Shown: one piece after another, positions 1-9,590 of the stretch | How the letters are laid out: each line of letters opens with the position of its first letter | How positions within the stretch are numbered: the stretch's first letter is position 1 | Source of the DNA: Isoperla grammatica | Lineage: Eukaryota; Arthropoda; Insecta; Plecoptera; Perlodidae | DNA: 64,000 nucleotides | Assembly (NCBI GenBank): GCA_945910005.1 | Contig: CAMDTW010000212.1 | Span: forward strand, 62,001-126,000 | Reading direction: 5' to 3' | Notes under the pieces: model-generated | Seen by the model: the letters and a program-made list of their open reading frames with translations, nothing else | Databases searched by the model: none | What the model was told of the DNA's origin: nothing | Translations under genes and position numbers: made by a program

Positions 1-56
1 TGGACCTGCTCAGGTTGGATAACAAGGTACAGGCACAGTCCAATCGTAACCCATGA

Positions 57-980
57 AGGCCTACCACTACTAGTCACAAAACCATTCTTCTCATTGGGGA
101 TAGCCACATAAGAGAAATGCGGGAGGTCATGCAAGAAACCTTGGGAACGCTGTTTAAAGTACAAAGTTGCTTTAAACCCAACGCAGTCTTATCGAGTGTT
201 CTGGAGGCAGCGAAGATGAGCAACAAAAACGACACGGTAATTATAATGGGTGGAACAAATAATATACCGCACCTTATAAAAACCATGAGCCCTGAGGCAA
301 GCCTGCCTTCAGCAACGGAAATTGGTAATGTTATTATAAGTCCACTTTCGGCTACAATAAGCATGCTGGACCATACTAAAGAGGTGCTGATAGTATCTAT
401 TCCAAGGAGGCATGACAGGATTAACCCATTAATGAACACAGTGATCGCCCATATAAACGAAGAAATAAAGTTATGGGCAAACTCAAAAAACAATGTCACG
501 TTCGTAGATATTGAGGAGGAAATTCACCCGATTCACTATACCCGACAAGGGCTTCACCTTAATTCAAAAGGTAAACACAAGATTGCAAAATTGGCTAAAA
601 TGATAATACTTGACAACATCAGAAATTCAACATCAGAAGAAAAATACCCACATCACTCTGTTCCACTGGACAAAACCAAGATAGAAACAGGAGCATGTAA
701 CCAACTCGCCGGCTGGGAATTGAGTTACCCTACCCGAATCAATTATGAACCAGAGGCAAACGTACGACAAATGGTCGCTTCATCTGGAGATAGCATGGTC
801 GACGAGTTACGTCGGTCGAAACAAATTTCACAGCGAAGACTGCAGGAGAATGGAAAAACGATGGGGGAAACGGCACAGTGTATGGCTAAACTGATTAATC
901 AGGTAGATGGAACAATTATACACTTTGATGACGAGGCTCTAAATTTTGGCAAGGCTTGGAAAAAAGGGAAAGTAATATAA
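57..980 (+). CDS. Retrotransposon ORF1 with SGNH/GDSL-esterase-like domain (5' incomplete)
   Basis: The frame is open from 57, after a stop at 54-56, to 980. The first ATG at 117 comes too late, because the nucleophile block ILLIGDSHIR is encoded at 84-113 in the same frame. Block III appears as GGTNN near 247-261 and the C-terminal block as GLHLNSKGK near 550-576; together these are the Ser, Asn and His blocks of SGNH hydrolases. ORF1 proteins of CR1/L2 elements carry this esterase and are thought to bind RNA or membranes in the element particle. The remaining 130 residues are hydrophilic and unrecognised. The missing start suggests either a truncated or frame-shifted N-terminus or that the true start lies before the window. 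It is followed immediately by the endonuclease frame. Confidence 0.72.
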   Translation, partial: RPTTTSHKTILLIGDSHIREMREVMQETLGTLFKVQSCFKPNAVLSSVLEAAKMSNKNDTVIIMGGTNNIPHLIKTMSPEASLPSATEIGNVIISPLSATISMLDHTKEVLIVSIPRRHDRINPLMNTVIAHINEEIKLWANSKNNVTFVDIEEEIHPIHYTRQGLHLNSKGKHKIAKLAKMIILDNIRNSTSEEKYPHHSVPLDKTKIETGACNQLAGWELSYPTRINYEPEANVRQMVASSGDSMVDELRRSKQISQRRLQENGKTMGETAQCMAKLINQVDGTIIHFDDEALNFGKAWKKGKVI

Positions 981-1110
981 CAAAAGAAAAGAAAGATGAA
1001 ATAGGCTCTATAGGAGCAAATATCAATCCAATTCTGGACAGGCCTAGGTTAGTGGAAGTCTCAGGCAAAAGTTTAAAATGTGCAGGCCCATTAAACAAGG
1101 GGGATGAGAA

Positions 1111-2226
1111 AATGATTGGAGGTTTGACTGTCTTTCATCAAAATATTAGGAGCCTATGTAATAAAACTGAACAGGTTGAACTCTTTGTAGACTCTATACC
1201 AGAGGTTGTAGATATACTTTGTTTTGGGGAGCATTGGATGTTACCTGATCAAGAACATTCAGTTATTATCAATGATTTTACTTTAGCTTCATATTTTACC
1301 AGACACAGTGCAAAAGAAGGGGGTGTGTGCATATTAGAAACTCAAGGAATCTAATTATTAAGCCAAGACCTGACATTACATGCAAGTCTGTTGAGAGAGT
1401 CCTTGAAGTATGTGGTATTGAAGTTGTTTCTTCAATTTCCCTAGTTATTATTACTATTTATCGTCCGCCAGAATTGGGTAACTTTAAAAGGTTTATGCAC
1501 TTATTCGAAGACTTCATTAAGTTACTAAGACAAGAAAGTTTAAAAATGATAATTTGTGGAGACATAAATATTGACTTTTCAATTGATAACTGTAACAGAA
1601 CTAATTTTGAAAATCTTCTGAAAATTTATAATTTGTCTGCCCTTAATTTTGATTGCACTGGAGTCACTCATAGTTCAAGCTCAGCCATTGACAATGTAAT
1701 TACAAATTTTCTGCATCCGCATAATGTATCAAACATTACATCTGGGCTTTCGGATCATAGTGGGTAGTACCTGGCACTTATTTTGGATGGAAGATAGCCA
1801 AAGGCCTAAAAACCAAATCTATACCGCATTTGGATGGAAGATAGCCAAAGGCCTAAAAACCAAATCTATACCGCAAAGATCATTTAAACCAGAGAACATC
1901 CATGAGTTTATATGTGATTTGGCTACTGTAGACTGGTCAAACATATACAACATTCCAGCAAATCAGGTTGATGAAAAGTTTAACCTCTTCCTGCAAATAT
2001 ATCTCTCACTCTTTGAAACACATTTCCCAAAAAAATCATGTCGCCCTAAAGACCATACGAATACTTTTAAAGGATGGATTACGGATGAAATTAAAAATGA
2101 ATGTCAGATAAAAAGAGATTTATATGTACAGAGCAAATCAGACACCAGCGATGAGTTCAAGGGTTTCTTTAAAACATTCAAGAAGGATTTATCTAAACTT
2201 ATAAAAAAGGCAAAACAGGATTTTCA
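1111..2226 (+). pseudogene. Retrotransposon ORF2: APE endonuclease domain, frame-broken, RT missing
   Basis: The endonuclease starts near VFHQNIRSLCNK (1129-1164), the conserved N-strand of APE-type endonucleases. It continues through CFGEHW, YRPP, GDINIDF and SAIDNVITN to GLSDHS near 1743-1760, the characteristic DNase I-fold blocks ending in the catalytic SDH. The gene is broken: the frame shifts between about 1327 and 1354, a TAG at 1765-1767 ends the second frame, and a 47-bp tandem duplication (1782-1875) shifts it again. The third frame carries the usual linker toward RT until about 2226 and then stops. The endonuclease would nick target DNA to prime reverse transcription. This copy cannot encode it intact. 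Confidence 0.8.
1782..1875 (+). repeat. 47-bp exact tandem duplication inside ORF2
   Basis: The segment 1782-1828 recurs at 1829-1875. Because 47 is not a multiple of three, the duplication breaks the reading frame between endonuclease and linker. Confidence 0.9.
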
Positions 2227-2260
2227 TTCAGCATTAGTAGTTTATTTATTAGTAGTTTAG

Positions 2261-2640
2261 TTGTTTTATTTCCTAGGACGTAATTTTTATCTCATCTGTC
2301 ACTTCTTGTTGAGCGTTTAGGATGGCTTGCTATGAGTATTTAACATGGGTTCTGGCTACCGTTTTAGTTCTGCTAGCAAAAGTCAGTTTTAGTAAGCATG
2401 TTATTTTGTGTGTCCAGTAAGTCTTATTCTCTGTGTCGAAAAAAATGAAAACTATATTAACTTTATAAACTTCTTTAAAAGTATAGAAACACCCATTTCA
2501 AATTTATTTTATTTATTTACTCAGGTTTGAAAACAGGTGCAAAACATCAAAAAATGTCAAAACATTGGGATTTTCACTGGTAACATGCCTGACGTTTTTC
2601 TGATGAGCTCACATTAAATAATGTTATTGTTTTTACTTTT
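2261..2640. other. Non-coding stretch, nothing recognised
   Basis: AT-rich sequence between the retrotransposon remnant and the first mosaic piece. No domain, tandem repeat or clear terminal repeat is visible. Confidence 0.5.
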
Positions 2641-2830
2641 GTTACAGTTATTCGTACTAAAACGCGTGAGCGCAGTCTGAGCTTCGACAAAAGCGTTCCA
2701 CCTGATGATGATCGCTGGGAAAATGTTGACAGGTATGTGAATATGCCATGTAACCACGCACTGTGTAATCTAATACCGTTGCTTGCACTATGTTTTGTAG
2801 GGGTGTGCGAGTCCTTATTTTTTGTTCGAA
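2641..2830 (+). repeat. Dispersed block W, copy 1: exon-like piece and hAT-like left end
   Basis: After TGTTACAG (2641-2648) there is an open stretch ending in the residues RWENVDR, directly followed by GTATGTGAAT, a good splice donor. The same block recurs at about 5560-5745, 30725-30922 and 33515-33700. This copy differs most in the middle, and it extends with the 30.7-kb copy through a shared piece near 2815-2840. The parent gene is not recognised. The sequence from TAGGGGTGTG (2798) resembles a hAT terminus. Confidence 0.6.
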
Positions 2831-2949
2831 CTAGACCTTCATAACAGTCTGAAATTCAATTTTCGAGACCCGTTTGGCCCCAGGGTAGAACAGGGCCAGG
2901 GTGACTCTGCCAGTCGTAAGAGGCGACAGAAGAGACCCAGTCCCTTACC

Positions 2950-2968
2950 CCCCCCCCCCCCCCCCCCC
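2950..2968 (+). repeat. Poly-C tract
   Basis: Uninterrupted run of about 19 cytosines inside a C-rich segment; one of several long C or G homopolymers in the window. Confidence 0.85.
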
Positions 2969-3148
2969 TCGGCACCCCTGAAGATTGCTCCTCCCAATTG
3001 GCCCTGCCCCCCTTGCTGGACTTCCATTATGACGACCCCCGCGATGTACAATGGATCTGATTTGGACATGTGGCGTTTGTTCAATTTTGTCACTCACTCA
3101 TCATCCCCTTTACCCAAGTTGCAAATATATAGGACGTAAACCCTAAAT

Positions 3149-3575
3149 TAGAGGCCTGCGCGGGCCTAAATATAGAAGCCCGGCCCGGCCCAAGCCCGCC
3201 TGGAGTGTAAGTTGGCCCATAAAAGCCCGTTCAACTGTTAAGCAGCAAGTTGATTTTAAGTGTATTTGGCAAATGATTACGAACGCCAGGGTATAGGAAC
3301 AAAAAGGCGATTAGATGAAACGAAATTAGTAACCATTGCCAGTGAAAGTTGTAACGAAAAGAATTACAACAAAAATGTTGTGACCCGAAGTTTATACTAT
3401 TTCGGATTTGTTTTAAGTTTCGGAAATGTTAGTAAAATAACATTACTTTTCTTTCATTGTAATTACCGATTAAAAAATAAAAATAAAAAATCCTGAAAAT
3501 CCCTCCTCGTTCAGTGATATGTAGGCCCGGGCCCGTCTTAATAAACATATCAACCTGTACCTGTGCAGACCTCTA
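3149..3575. mobile_element. Non-autonomous hAT element (427 bp)
   Basis: It begins TAGAGGCCTGCGCGGG and ends with the approximate inverse (reversed: TAGAGGTCTGCACAGG). The flanking 8-mers are CCCTAAAT (3141-3148) and CCCCAAAT (3576-3583), a 7/8 match to a hAT-type target duplication. The interior holds G+C-rich GGCCCG motifs and an AT-rich centre, with no transposase domain. Confidence 0.6.
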
Positions 3576-3583
3576 CCCCAAAT

Positions 3584-4416
3584 ATCATCATCACCGAACT
3601 TTGAACTTTCCAAAAAGTTTGTAAAGTTGTGGTTTAATTAAAACTACTGTAGTGTTAAATGGGAGAAGAAATATGATCATGTGAAAATAAAAGTGACTGA
3701 AAAACATTATTTACAAACCCGGAAACACATTAAAGAATTAGAAACAAATTTAGGCAAGCTCAAACAGAACAGGATATGGAAATAAATTGGCACCTTAAAA
3801 GACACTGCCTTTGTTGCGTTACTTACAAATGAAAATGGCAAAATGGCAATTTAGAAGGCATGGCCTAGCCCAACAATTTAAATTTAGGCAGGAAGGCGGA
3901 GAATTCAAATAGGCTACATAGCTCGTTTTTGAACATAGTTTAAATTTCTCAAACCAAACTCAAACTTTTAAAGTTGGTTGGAGTTCGGTTCGTTTTCGAA
4001 CGGGCTCCCACACCTCGAATGATTTGTAATAAACCCCATAACTAGGACCTGGCCTTCTGGCTACGATGCACAAACTTAATAGAGCTCAAGCTACAGCACT
4101 TGGATCAAAGATAAAAACCCGTACTGTTTCTCATTGGTCTGTCATGAGTGACTTCTGATCAGCTCGTCATCGTACGGTTGATGGTTTAGTCCTAAGAAAG
4201 TCGAACAATTTTCAACTTTGTTGTGACAACCACTATGATTGATTCGTTATTTTGTGTTTGTGTGTGAACGCTTGCATTTGTCCCTACCTCATCAGCTGTT
4301 TAGATTATGACCAAACCATACGACTTTATGTGTTATACTACTGCTTTGGAAGAACGTATTATTCTGTACCACTTCCAGAATTAATACTTTTTTACTGACA
4401 TTGATCTATGTCTCAT
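3584..4416. other. Non-coding stretch, nothing recognised
   Basis: No gene or tandem repeat seen. Its first part would be the right arm of the uncertain hAT ending near 4013. Confidence 0.45.
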
Positions 4417-4420
4417 GCAG

Positions 4421-4497
4421 GGTTCAAAGATACGAGCCTGCAGAGGTCTCATCATATGTCAGCCTTTCTCCAGAACTACAGTCTAGTGGTCGCAGAG
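4421..4497 (+). other. Exon-like piece with both splice signals
   Basis: TCTCATGCAG precedes 4421 and GTACGTGC follows 4497, giving a good acceptor and donor around a 77-bp open stretch. The residues are not recognised. It occurs once in this window, unlike most neighbouring pieces. Confidence 0.3.
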
Positions 4498-4616
4498 GTA
4501 CGTGCAAATCTGTAGTGGCTCGCATATATTTATGCAATAATTTAGTTTTATGCGTTTATGAAGAAGTTTGCACACAAAAAATAGTACCAGTTTTTATTTT
4601 TTGTTGCATGCATCAA

Positions 4617-4701
4617 TGGAGATCCAACTTACCATTATTGTATCCAAGTGGAGCATTGAGTATGAATTTGGTAACTTTGTCCTCAGAGGAAATATTGTAA
4701 G
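4617..4701 (+). repeat. Exon Q fragment (5'-truncated) with intact donor
   Basis: Encodes the tail of the piece described at 8980-9086, ending EYEFGNFVLRGNIVR before GTAAGTTC. It lacks its acceptor and first residues; the sequence joins an unrelated poly-T-rich stretch on the left. Confidence 0.55.
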
Positions 4702-4824
4702 GTAAGTTCATTTATAATTTAAAAATTACGGTACATCCAGGGATCAGGATGCATCCGGGGTAGCACACAACTAAAGCAGCTATGCATCTTGTGTGAGGTA
4801 ATAAACTAAAATAGAGAAGCGATT

Positions 4825-4978
4825 GGGCTGGTCTGGTGGTTAACCCCTGAACATCTGTTCCTTGAAGCCTCCCCAGATGGAACAGTGGCACAGGAGTCAT
4901 CGAAATCAAATGTCCGTTTTGCCTGAAAGACAAGTGTGTGGACAATTTGCTGTCGAAAAACTGTCTAGATATGGATGT
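4825..4978 (+). pseudogene. YqaJ nuclease C-half, short internally deleted fragment
   Basis: Carries the EIKCPFCLKDK block of the YqaJ-type nuclease, but about 20 bp around the SPDG and zinc-like Cys codons is missing. After CLDMD it runs straight into block S at 4979. Confidence 0.6.
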
Positions 4979-5570
4979 TGTCAAGATGCGAGTTTTACCC
5001 GAGTACTCAAGGAGAATGAGTGAATATTGAAATAAGGCAGAGCTACGTGGAGTGGCTCCCTACGACTTGGCTCACAGCCATGTGTACTGTGACAGCTACA
5101 ACACAGAGCTTGCGAGCATGGAGTCTTTCTTCCAAGTTGCGTGAACAGAGTCTCTTCTCCGAGTGACTTAGGCTGAGGCGAGACGAGCGGTGGCCTGTCT
5201 AAGTCCACGTGCCAGCGCCGTCACCTCATGCCAGGCTCACTTGGTAACTACTAACAAGGTATCAACAATTCAACACATTGCAAACAAATGTAAAAGGACA
5301 AAAAGTTACTTTCTCACCAAAAACCTGAAACTGATGTTAAACGACAAATGCAACCATAGATCCATTTGACGTCGCCCTCTGACAACCGAGAGCGCAGACT
5401 GATAGACAGATAGACCGAAGAAATCGATACATCTATACAGGGCTCCCAATATATCGATATTTGGTAGCGATATTGCAGTCGGCAATCCAGGATGAAGAGA
5501 TGATAGTCAACCAAATAATGACAATGTCAGATTATGGATTTCCTGTAGACACCATGGATTGGAGTTATTC
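4979..5570 (+). repeat. Dispersed block S, copy 1
   Basis: Begins TTGTCAAGATGCGAG. In one frame it reads VAPYDLAHSHVYCDSYNTEL, interrupted by stops, and looks like decayed coding sequence of unknown family. Copies lie at 12367-12600, 13890-14110, 30140-30735 and 32938-33532. The longer ones, this one included, run on through an open stretch with SDYGFPVDTMDWSYSY into block W. Confidence 0.6.
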
Positions 5571-5745
5571 CTACTAAAATCCGTGAGCACAGCATGAGCT
5601 TCATTAATAGCGTTCCACCTCATTCATTGGTGAATCGCTGGGAAAATGTTGACAGGTATGTGAATATGCCATGTAACCACGCACTGTGTAATCTAATACC
5701 GTTGCTTGCACTATGTTTTGTAGGGGTGTGCGAGTCCTTATTCTC
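5571..5745 (+). repeat. Dispersed block W, copy 2
   Basis: Encodes KIREHSMSFINSVPP and RWENVDR before the donor-like GTATGTGAAT. The hAT-like end starting TAGGGGTGTGCGAG is cut after about 23 bp and joined to the common spacer beginning TTGGCTGGGC. Confidence 0.6.
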
Positions 5746-6788
5746 TCCTTATCCTCTCATTGGCTGGGCTAAGAATTTTAGGTATAAGAACTAACCTTGC
5801 TATGGTTTCTTTAAAGCCCCCACTTTTGGTTTGGTTAAAGTACCCTTCAATAAATCCGACAACAATTAAAAAAAAAAAATCTACCACAAATTTGACTGAG
5901 AATGGATGAACCGTTTGGACAATAAGGCTGTATAAGTTCTTTACTGAAACTTAGTAATAATAATAGACTACATATTGACCACGTGCTCTGTCGGCCATTG
6001 CTACACTTCAATTGCTATTCAAAACATTGAGGCTTAGGATGTATTCAAATTTCAAACTAGCTAAAAAAAATCCAAACGAATAATCTTCTCTACTTTCAGC
6101 AAAGACTCGAAGATACATCCACTGAAATACAAAAAACCATTGTATTATCAAAATGGAGTATCGAGTATGAATTTGGCAACTTTGTCCTAAAAGGAAGAAA
6201 TGTAGGCCTAAGGAGTCATCGAAATCAAATGTCCGTTTTGCCTGAAAGACAAGGGAATGGACAATTTGCCGTCGAAAAACTGAAATACAAATTGTAATAT
6301 TATACGTACTCAGTAATACTCAAAACAAATGCATTAGTACATTGCATTAGTGCACAAGATACTTTTGGAGGCTTATCTCTTCAAATTTTTTTTTTTATGT
6401 AAAGGTACCCGAAATACATTTGTCTATGGATATTATTGGGAAATAGGGAATGACCTTCACAATACGAATATGATTTTGGATTTTGGCTTTACCAAAAAGC
6501 AAGTGCTTTTCAGGAAAATTAGATCATTGTCGCCGCTAGGTTGACCTAGCAGCCTAGCAATTCACTGAACGTACGGGCGGTAATTCTTTCTAGTACGGTA
6601 GTTACAGTCAGGTCGTAATCCGTCGCATGGCAAGCAAGATTGGAAAATGTATTTTTGAGAAAAGTATTTTGTAAAATACAAGACATATTTTCAATAGCAG
6701 ATACCTTAAGCTGTGGTATTTTCAATACTGCCCAGCTCTGGCTTTAAATGCATTTTAGAGGCTCAAAATAGGAAATATAGCACGGTTT
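5746..6788 (+). repeat. Left spacer of mosaic unit 1
   Basis: Runs from the TTGGCTGGGCTAAG spacer to the acceptor TACTTTCAG (ending 6099), exon Q (from 6100, donor lost), a 78-bp stub of the YqaJ C-half (about 6208-6285) and an AT-rich non-coding run. It is the same order as the end of each 2.9-kb unit downstream at 34-63 kb. Confidence 0.65.
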
Positions 6789-7007
6789 ATGTGCTTGCTA
6801 ACACGTATTCGCCCTTTTGTGTTCTATGGTGTGTTTTACAGGAATAATAAAACTTTCCTGAGCCGGCCATTAAATAGCTCCAATAGATCTACATCAACAA
6901 ATTTAAAATGTATCAATGGAGGAAGACACATTCTGCTGCAAGGAGGACCAATAAAACATTTTTGTAACATCTACCTCGATAAACCTAAAATCCATAAATG
7001 GCGGTAG
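6789..7007 (+). other. Exon-like piece M, copy 1
   Basis: Seventy-two open codons from ATG to TAG. TTTTACAG sits inside, followed by codons for NNKTFLSRP and ending LDKPKIHKWR. The part after the acceptor is preserved in eight copies (6789, 13430, 21871, 34744, 54188, 57074, 59961, 63036), which favours a former coding exon. The parent family is unknown. Confidence 0.4.
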
Positions 7008-7079
7008 ACATGTTCTCACACACAACTAAAGCAGCTTTGCATTTTGTGTGAGGTAATAAACTAAAATAGAGAAGCGATT

Positions 7080-7424
7080 GGGCTGGTCTGGTGGTTAACC
7101 CCTGAACATCTGTTCCTTGGAGCCTCCCCAGATGGAACTGTGAGCTGCACTTGCTGCGGCACAGGAGTCATCGAAATCAAATGTCCGTTTTGCCTGAAAG
7201 ACAAGTGTGTGGACAATTTGCCGTCGAAAAACGGTCTAGATATGGATGTAAGTGGGAAACGATCATTAAAAAGTAACCATGCCTACTACCACCAGTTGCA
7301 ATGTCAAATGGCCATCACTCGCCACACCTATGCCGATTTCGTTGTGTGGTGTAATGTGGGCCACCCCCAAATAGAAAGAGTTTTGCCTGACGAGGTGTTT
7401 TGGAAAATTGCGCTGCAGAACGCT
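7080..7424 (+). pseudogene. YqaJ-type (lambda-exonuclease-like) nuclease, C-terminal half
   Basis: Reads GLVVNP, then after one extra base HLFLGASPDGTVSCTCCG, GVIEIKCPFCLKDK, HAYYHQLQCQMAI, FVVW and LPDEVFW. These are the order and key residues (Asp of SPDG, Glu-Ile-Lys) of the YqaJ recombinase/nuclease family, a PD-(D/E)XK fold. Such domains occur in phages and in many unnamed, repeat-borne animal proteins. The extra base at the CCCCTGAACAT site breaks the frame and is present in every copy where this site is retained, so the break predates amplification. In this copy the sequence switches after CAGAACGCT to a transposase fragment. The N-half lies downstream at 8338-8614. Confidence 0.75.
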
Positions 7425-7691
7425 CTACAATCTGACTATAAAGCATATAAAAAATGTCATCTGGCATGAAGGGGAAGGCAAGCTTGTAGCTAGTTCCTTT
7501 GCTAGCTGTGTCATTGGCTACTTAACTTGAATGAATACCATACGGGTGAAGACAAGGGTCCAATTATTATCTATACTGATGGCTGCACATGCCAAATTAG
7601 AAACGCAGTAATGTCAACTGCGTTATTGCAGTTTTCTATTAACAACAATGGGCAAGTGGTACAAAATATCCTGGAAAAAGGCTACACATAG
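7425..7691 (+). pseudogene. DDE-transposase-like fragment (YTDGC motif)
   Basis: In one frame WHEGEGKLVASSFASCVIGYL, then after a shift PIIIYTDGCTCQIRNAVMS, ALLQFS and LEKGYT ending at TAG. The IYTDGC-x2-x-RN block followed by a helix and LEKGYT resembles the second-Asp block of a transposase type found in many unnamed animal proteins; I recall the pattern but cannot name the superfamily. It is joined without linker to the YqaJ half. Broken by at least one frameshift. Confidence 0.5.
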
Positions 7692-7792
7692 TATCTATGT
7701 GTGTAATTACAAATTGGCATATGCTAAAGGGGTACGTCATAGTCTGACTGTCGTGACATAGGCATTGGGGGTACTTGGCCAGAAAAGTTTGA

Positions 7793-8320
7793 GAAACACT
7801 GAACTACACTCCCAAAGAGTTGAAAAAGGCACTTCAAGCGACAGAATCAGGCCAGAGCTCTCTTAAACAAGCATCGCATGATTATAAAGAGAAAAAAACT
7901 CTCTTATCTACCTATGTAAAGAAAATTGATATTGCATTTTATGGCCTGACTCCAAGTGAACTTAAAGTTCTTGTATGTAAATATGCTAATGAAAACAAAA
8001 TTCTGCACATATTTACAAATATAATGGCTGGAGATCAATGGCTTAAGGGCTTCCCGACCAGGCACCCCGACGTTGTTCTGCGATCTCCAGAGCCTACGTC
8101 GATTGCCAGGGCTCGTGGATTTAATGAACCCCAAGTAGAACGATTCTATGATAATTTATCAAATATACTTGACAACGGCTCATATACACCAAATCGAATA
8201 TACATCATGGATGATGATGCATGGATGAACGCCACCCCCTTACAACCACGGATGATAGTGGAAAACAGTGGGGATTTTCTTTCAGCACACAGCACCTCCA
8301 TGGCTGGACTATTATATTAA
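7793..8320 (+). pseudogene. pogo/Tigger-type transposase N-terminal fragment
   Basis: Open from after the TGA at 7790-7792, with no ATG at the natural start. It encodes YTPKELKKALQA, a psq-type helix-turn-helix, then GLTPSELKVLVCKYANEN, AGDQWLKGFPTRHPDVVLRS, EPTSIARARGFN and NRIYIMDDDAW. This matches the psq, CENP-B-type HTH and first catalytic-Asp region of pogo/Tigger transposases (usual form RIYNxDETG). Here the DET is replaced by DDDA or DDA, and the frame ends just after the next block. This copy has one extra Asp codon relative to the other four. It would be a DNA-binding module without catalytic domain, but no start codon is evident. Confidence 0.75.
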
Positions 8321-8337
8321 TTAATATCGAAGGAAGA

Positions 8338-8614
8338 AGCAACTCTCATTGAAACATCAACCAGGAGCCAGAGTAAGTGTAAATTGCGGTTTAAACTCAG
8401 AGAGGAAGAGTAACCACTTCCAAATTCAAAGCTGCCTGGTACACCAAGTCGCCATCATCTTCTCCAAGCTTGATCAAGTCGATATGCTATCCAGAAACTG
8501 TCAACTTAAAAAACAGAGCAACGGAATGGGGTTGCGAGCATGAGAAAGCAGCACGTGCTAAGTTTGTACAGTTTATGGTGGGTCGTCATAACAACTGTGT
8601 TATTTCTGGGGCTG
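8338..8614 (+). pseudogene. YqaJ-type nuclease, N-terminal half
   Basis: With one frameshift near 8405 it encodes VTTSKFKAAWYTKSPS, SLIKSICYPETVNLKN and RATEWGCEHEKAARAK, then HNNCVISGA. This is the entry region of YqaJ domains, including the WGxxHE block. It stops at GGGGCTG (8608-8614), the exact point where the C-half begins elsewhere with GGGCTGGTCTGG, so the gene was split here. Confidence 0.7.
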
Positions 8615-9206
8615 AAGCCAGGCCGGATTTATAAAACGTTGCCTCTCATTGGCTGGGCTAAGAATTTTAGGTATAAGAACTAACCTTGCTATGGTTTCTT
8701 TAAAGCCCCCACTTTTGGTTTGGTTAAAGTGCCCTTCAATAAATCGGACAACAATTTAAAAAAAATCTACCACAAATTTGACTGAGAATGGTTGAACCGT
8801 TTGGACAGTAAGGCTGTTTGAAGTTCTTTACTGAAACTTAGTAATAATAATAGACTACATATTGACCACGTGCTCTGTCGGCCATTGCTACACTTCAATT
8901 GCTATTCAAAACATTGAGGCTCAGGATGTATTCAAACTAGCTAAAAAAAATCTAAACGAATAATCTTCTCTACTTTCAGCAAAGACTCTACGATACATCA
9001 ATGGAGATCCAACTTACCATTATTGTATCCAAGTGGAGCATTGAGTATGAATTTGGTAACTTTGTCCTCAGAGGAAATATTGTAAGGTAAGTTCATTTAT
9101 AATTTAAAAATTACGTTACATCCAATCAGGATGCATCCGGGGTAGCACACAACTAAAGCAGCTATGCATCTTGTGTGAGTTAATAAACTAAAATAGAAAA
9201 GCGATT
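8615..9206 (+). other. Segment splitting the YqaJ gene, flanked by GGGCTG repeats
   Basis: 592 bp between GGGCTG at 8609-8614 and GGGCTG at 9207-9212. Removing it with one repeat joins ISGA to GLVVNP in frame. It contains exon Q with its splice sites (8980-9086). There are no inverted terminal repeats. Confidence 0.55.
8980..9086 (+). other. Exon-like piece Q with acceptor and donor
   Basis: CTACTTTCAG precedes and GTAAGTTC follows a fully open stretch containing VSKWSIEYEFGNFVLRG. Further copies occur at about 4617 (truncated), 6100, 32695-32810, 34055, 36940, 56383, 59270 and 62150. Only those at 4.6, 9.0, 32.7 and 62.2 kb keep the donor. The parent protein is not recognised. Confidence 0.5.
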
Positions 9207-9590
9207 GGGCTGGTCTGGTGGTTAACCCCTGAACATGTGTTCCTTGGAGCCTCCCCAGATGGAACTGTGAGCTGCACTTGCTGCGGCACAGGAGTCATCG
9301 AAATCAAATGTCCGTTTTGCCTGAAAGACAAGTGTGTGGACAATTTGCCGTCGAAAAACTGTCTAGATATGGATGTAAGTGGGAAACGATCATTAAAAAG
9401 TAACCATGCCTACTACCACCAGGTGCAATGTCAAATGGCCATCACTCACCCCACTTATGCCAATTTCGTTGTGTGGTGTAATGTGGGCCAACCCCAAATA
9501 GAAAGAGTTTTGCCTGACGAGGTGTTTTGGAAAATTGCGCTGCAGAACGCTACAAGGTTTTTTAGGGAAGGCGTACTTCCAAAACAACAT
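9207..9590 (+). pseudogene. YqaJ nuclease C-half with native continuation
   Basis: As the 7080 copy, but after the CAGAACGCT joint it continues TRFFREGVLPK, the expected end of a YqaJ domain, instead of the transposase fragment. An ATG in this copy (9237) lies just before FLGASPDG. It then runs into reverse-transcriptase sequence. Confidence 0.7.

Larger units (their letters stand above)
1..2240 (+). mobile_element. Non-LTR retrotransposon of the CR1/L2 type, truncated and decayed
   Basis: Two successive coding regions on the plus strand, an SGNH-hydrolase-like ORF1 and an apurinic-type endonuclease, form the classic front half of a CR1/L2-group retrotransposon. The reverse transcriptase that should follow is absent: similarity stops near 2226 in the linker after the endonuclease. 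The left end lies outside the window. Family placement is inferred from the esterase-plus-APE combination; an exact clade would need a phylogeny. Confidence 0.75.
2798..4013. mobile_element. Possible hAT element with imperfect terminal inverted repeats
   Basis: The left end AGGGGTGTGCGAGTCC, followed by GTTCGAAC, is partly mirrored at about 3985-4013 (right end, reversed: AGGTGTGGGAGCCCG with TTCGAA). There is no clean 8-bp target duplication. A smaller hAT (3149-3575) would be nested inside. Other copies of the left end in the window are truncated within 25-45 bp. Confidence 0.3.

Noticed and set aside
74..499. Minus-strand open frame of 141 codons with hydrophobic stretches
   Set aside because: Antisense of the SGNH-esterase ORF1, which has clear family motifs.
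7080..7424. Phage or bacterial contamination suggested by the YqaJ domain
   Set aside because: The domain is embedded in animal-type repeats with splice signals and occurs in many local copies.
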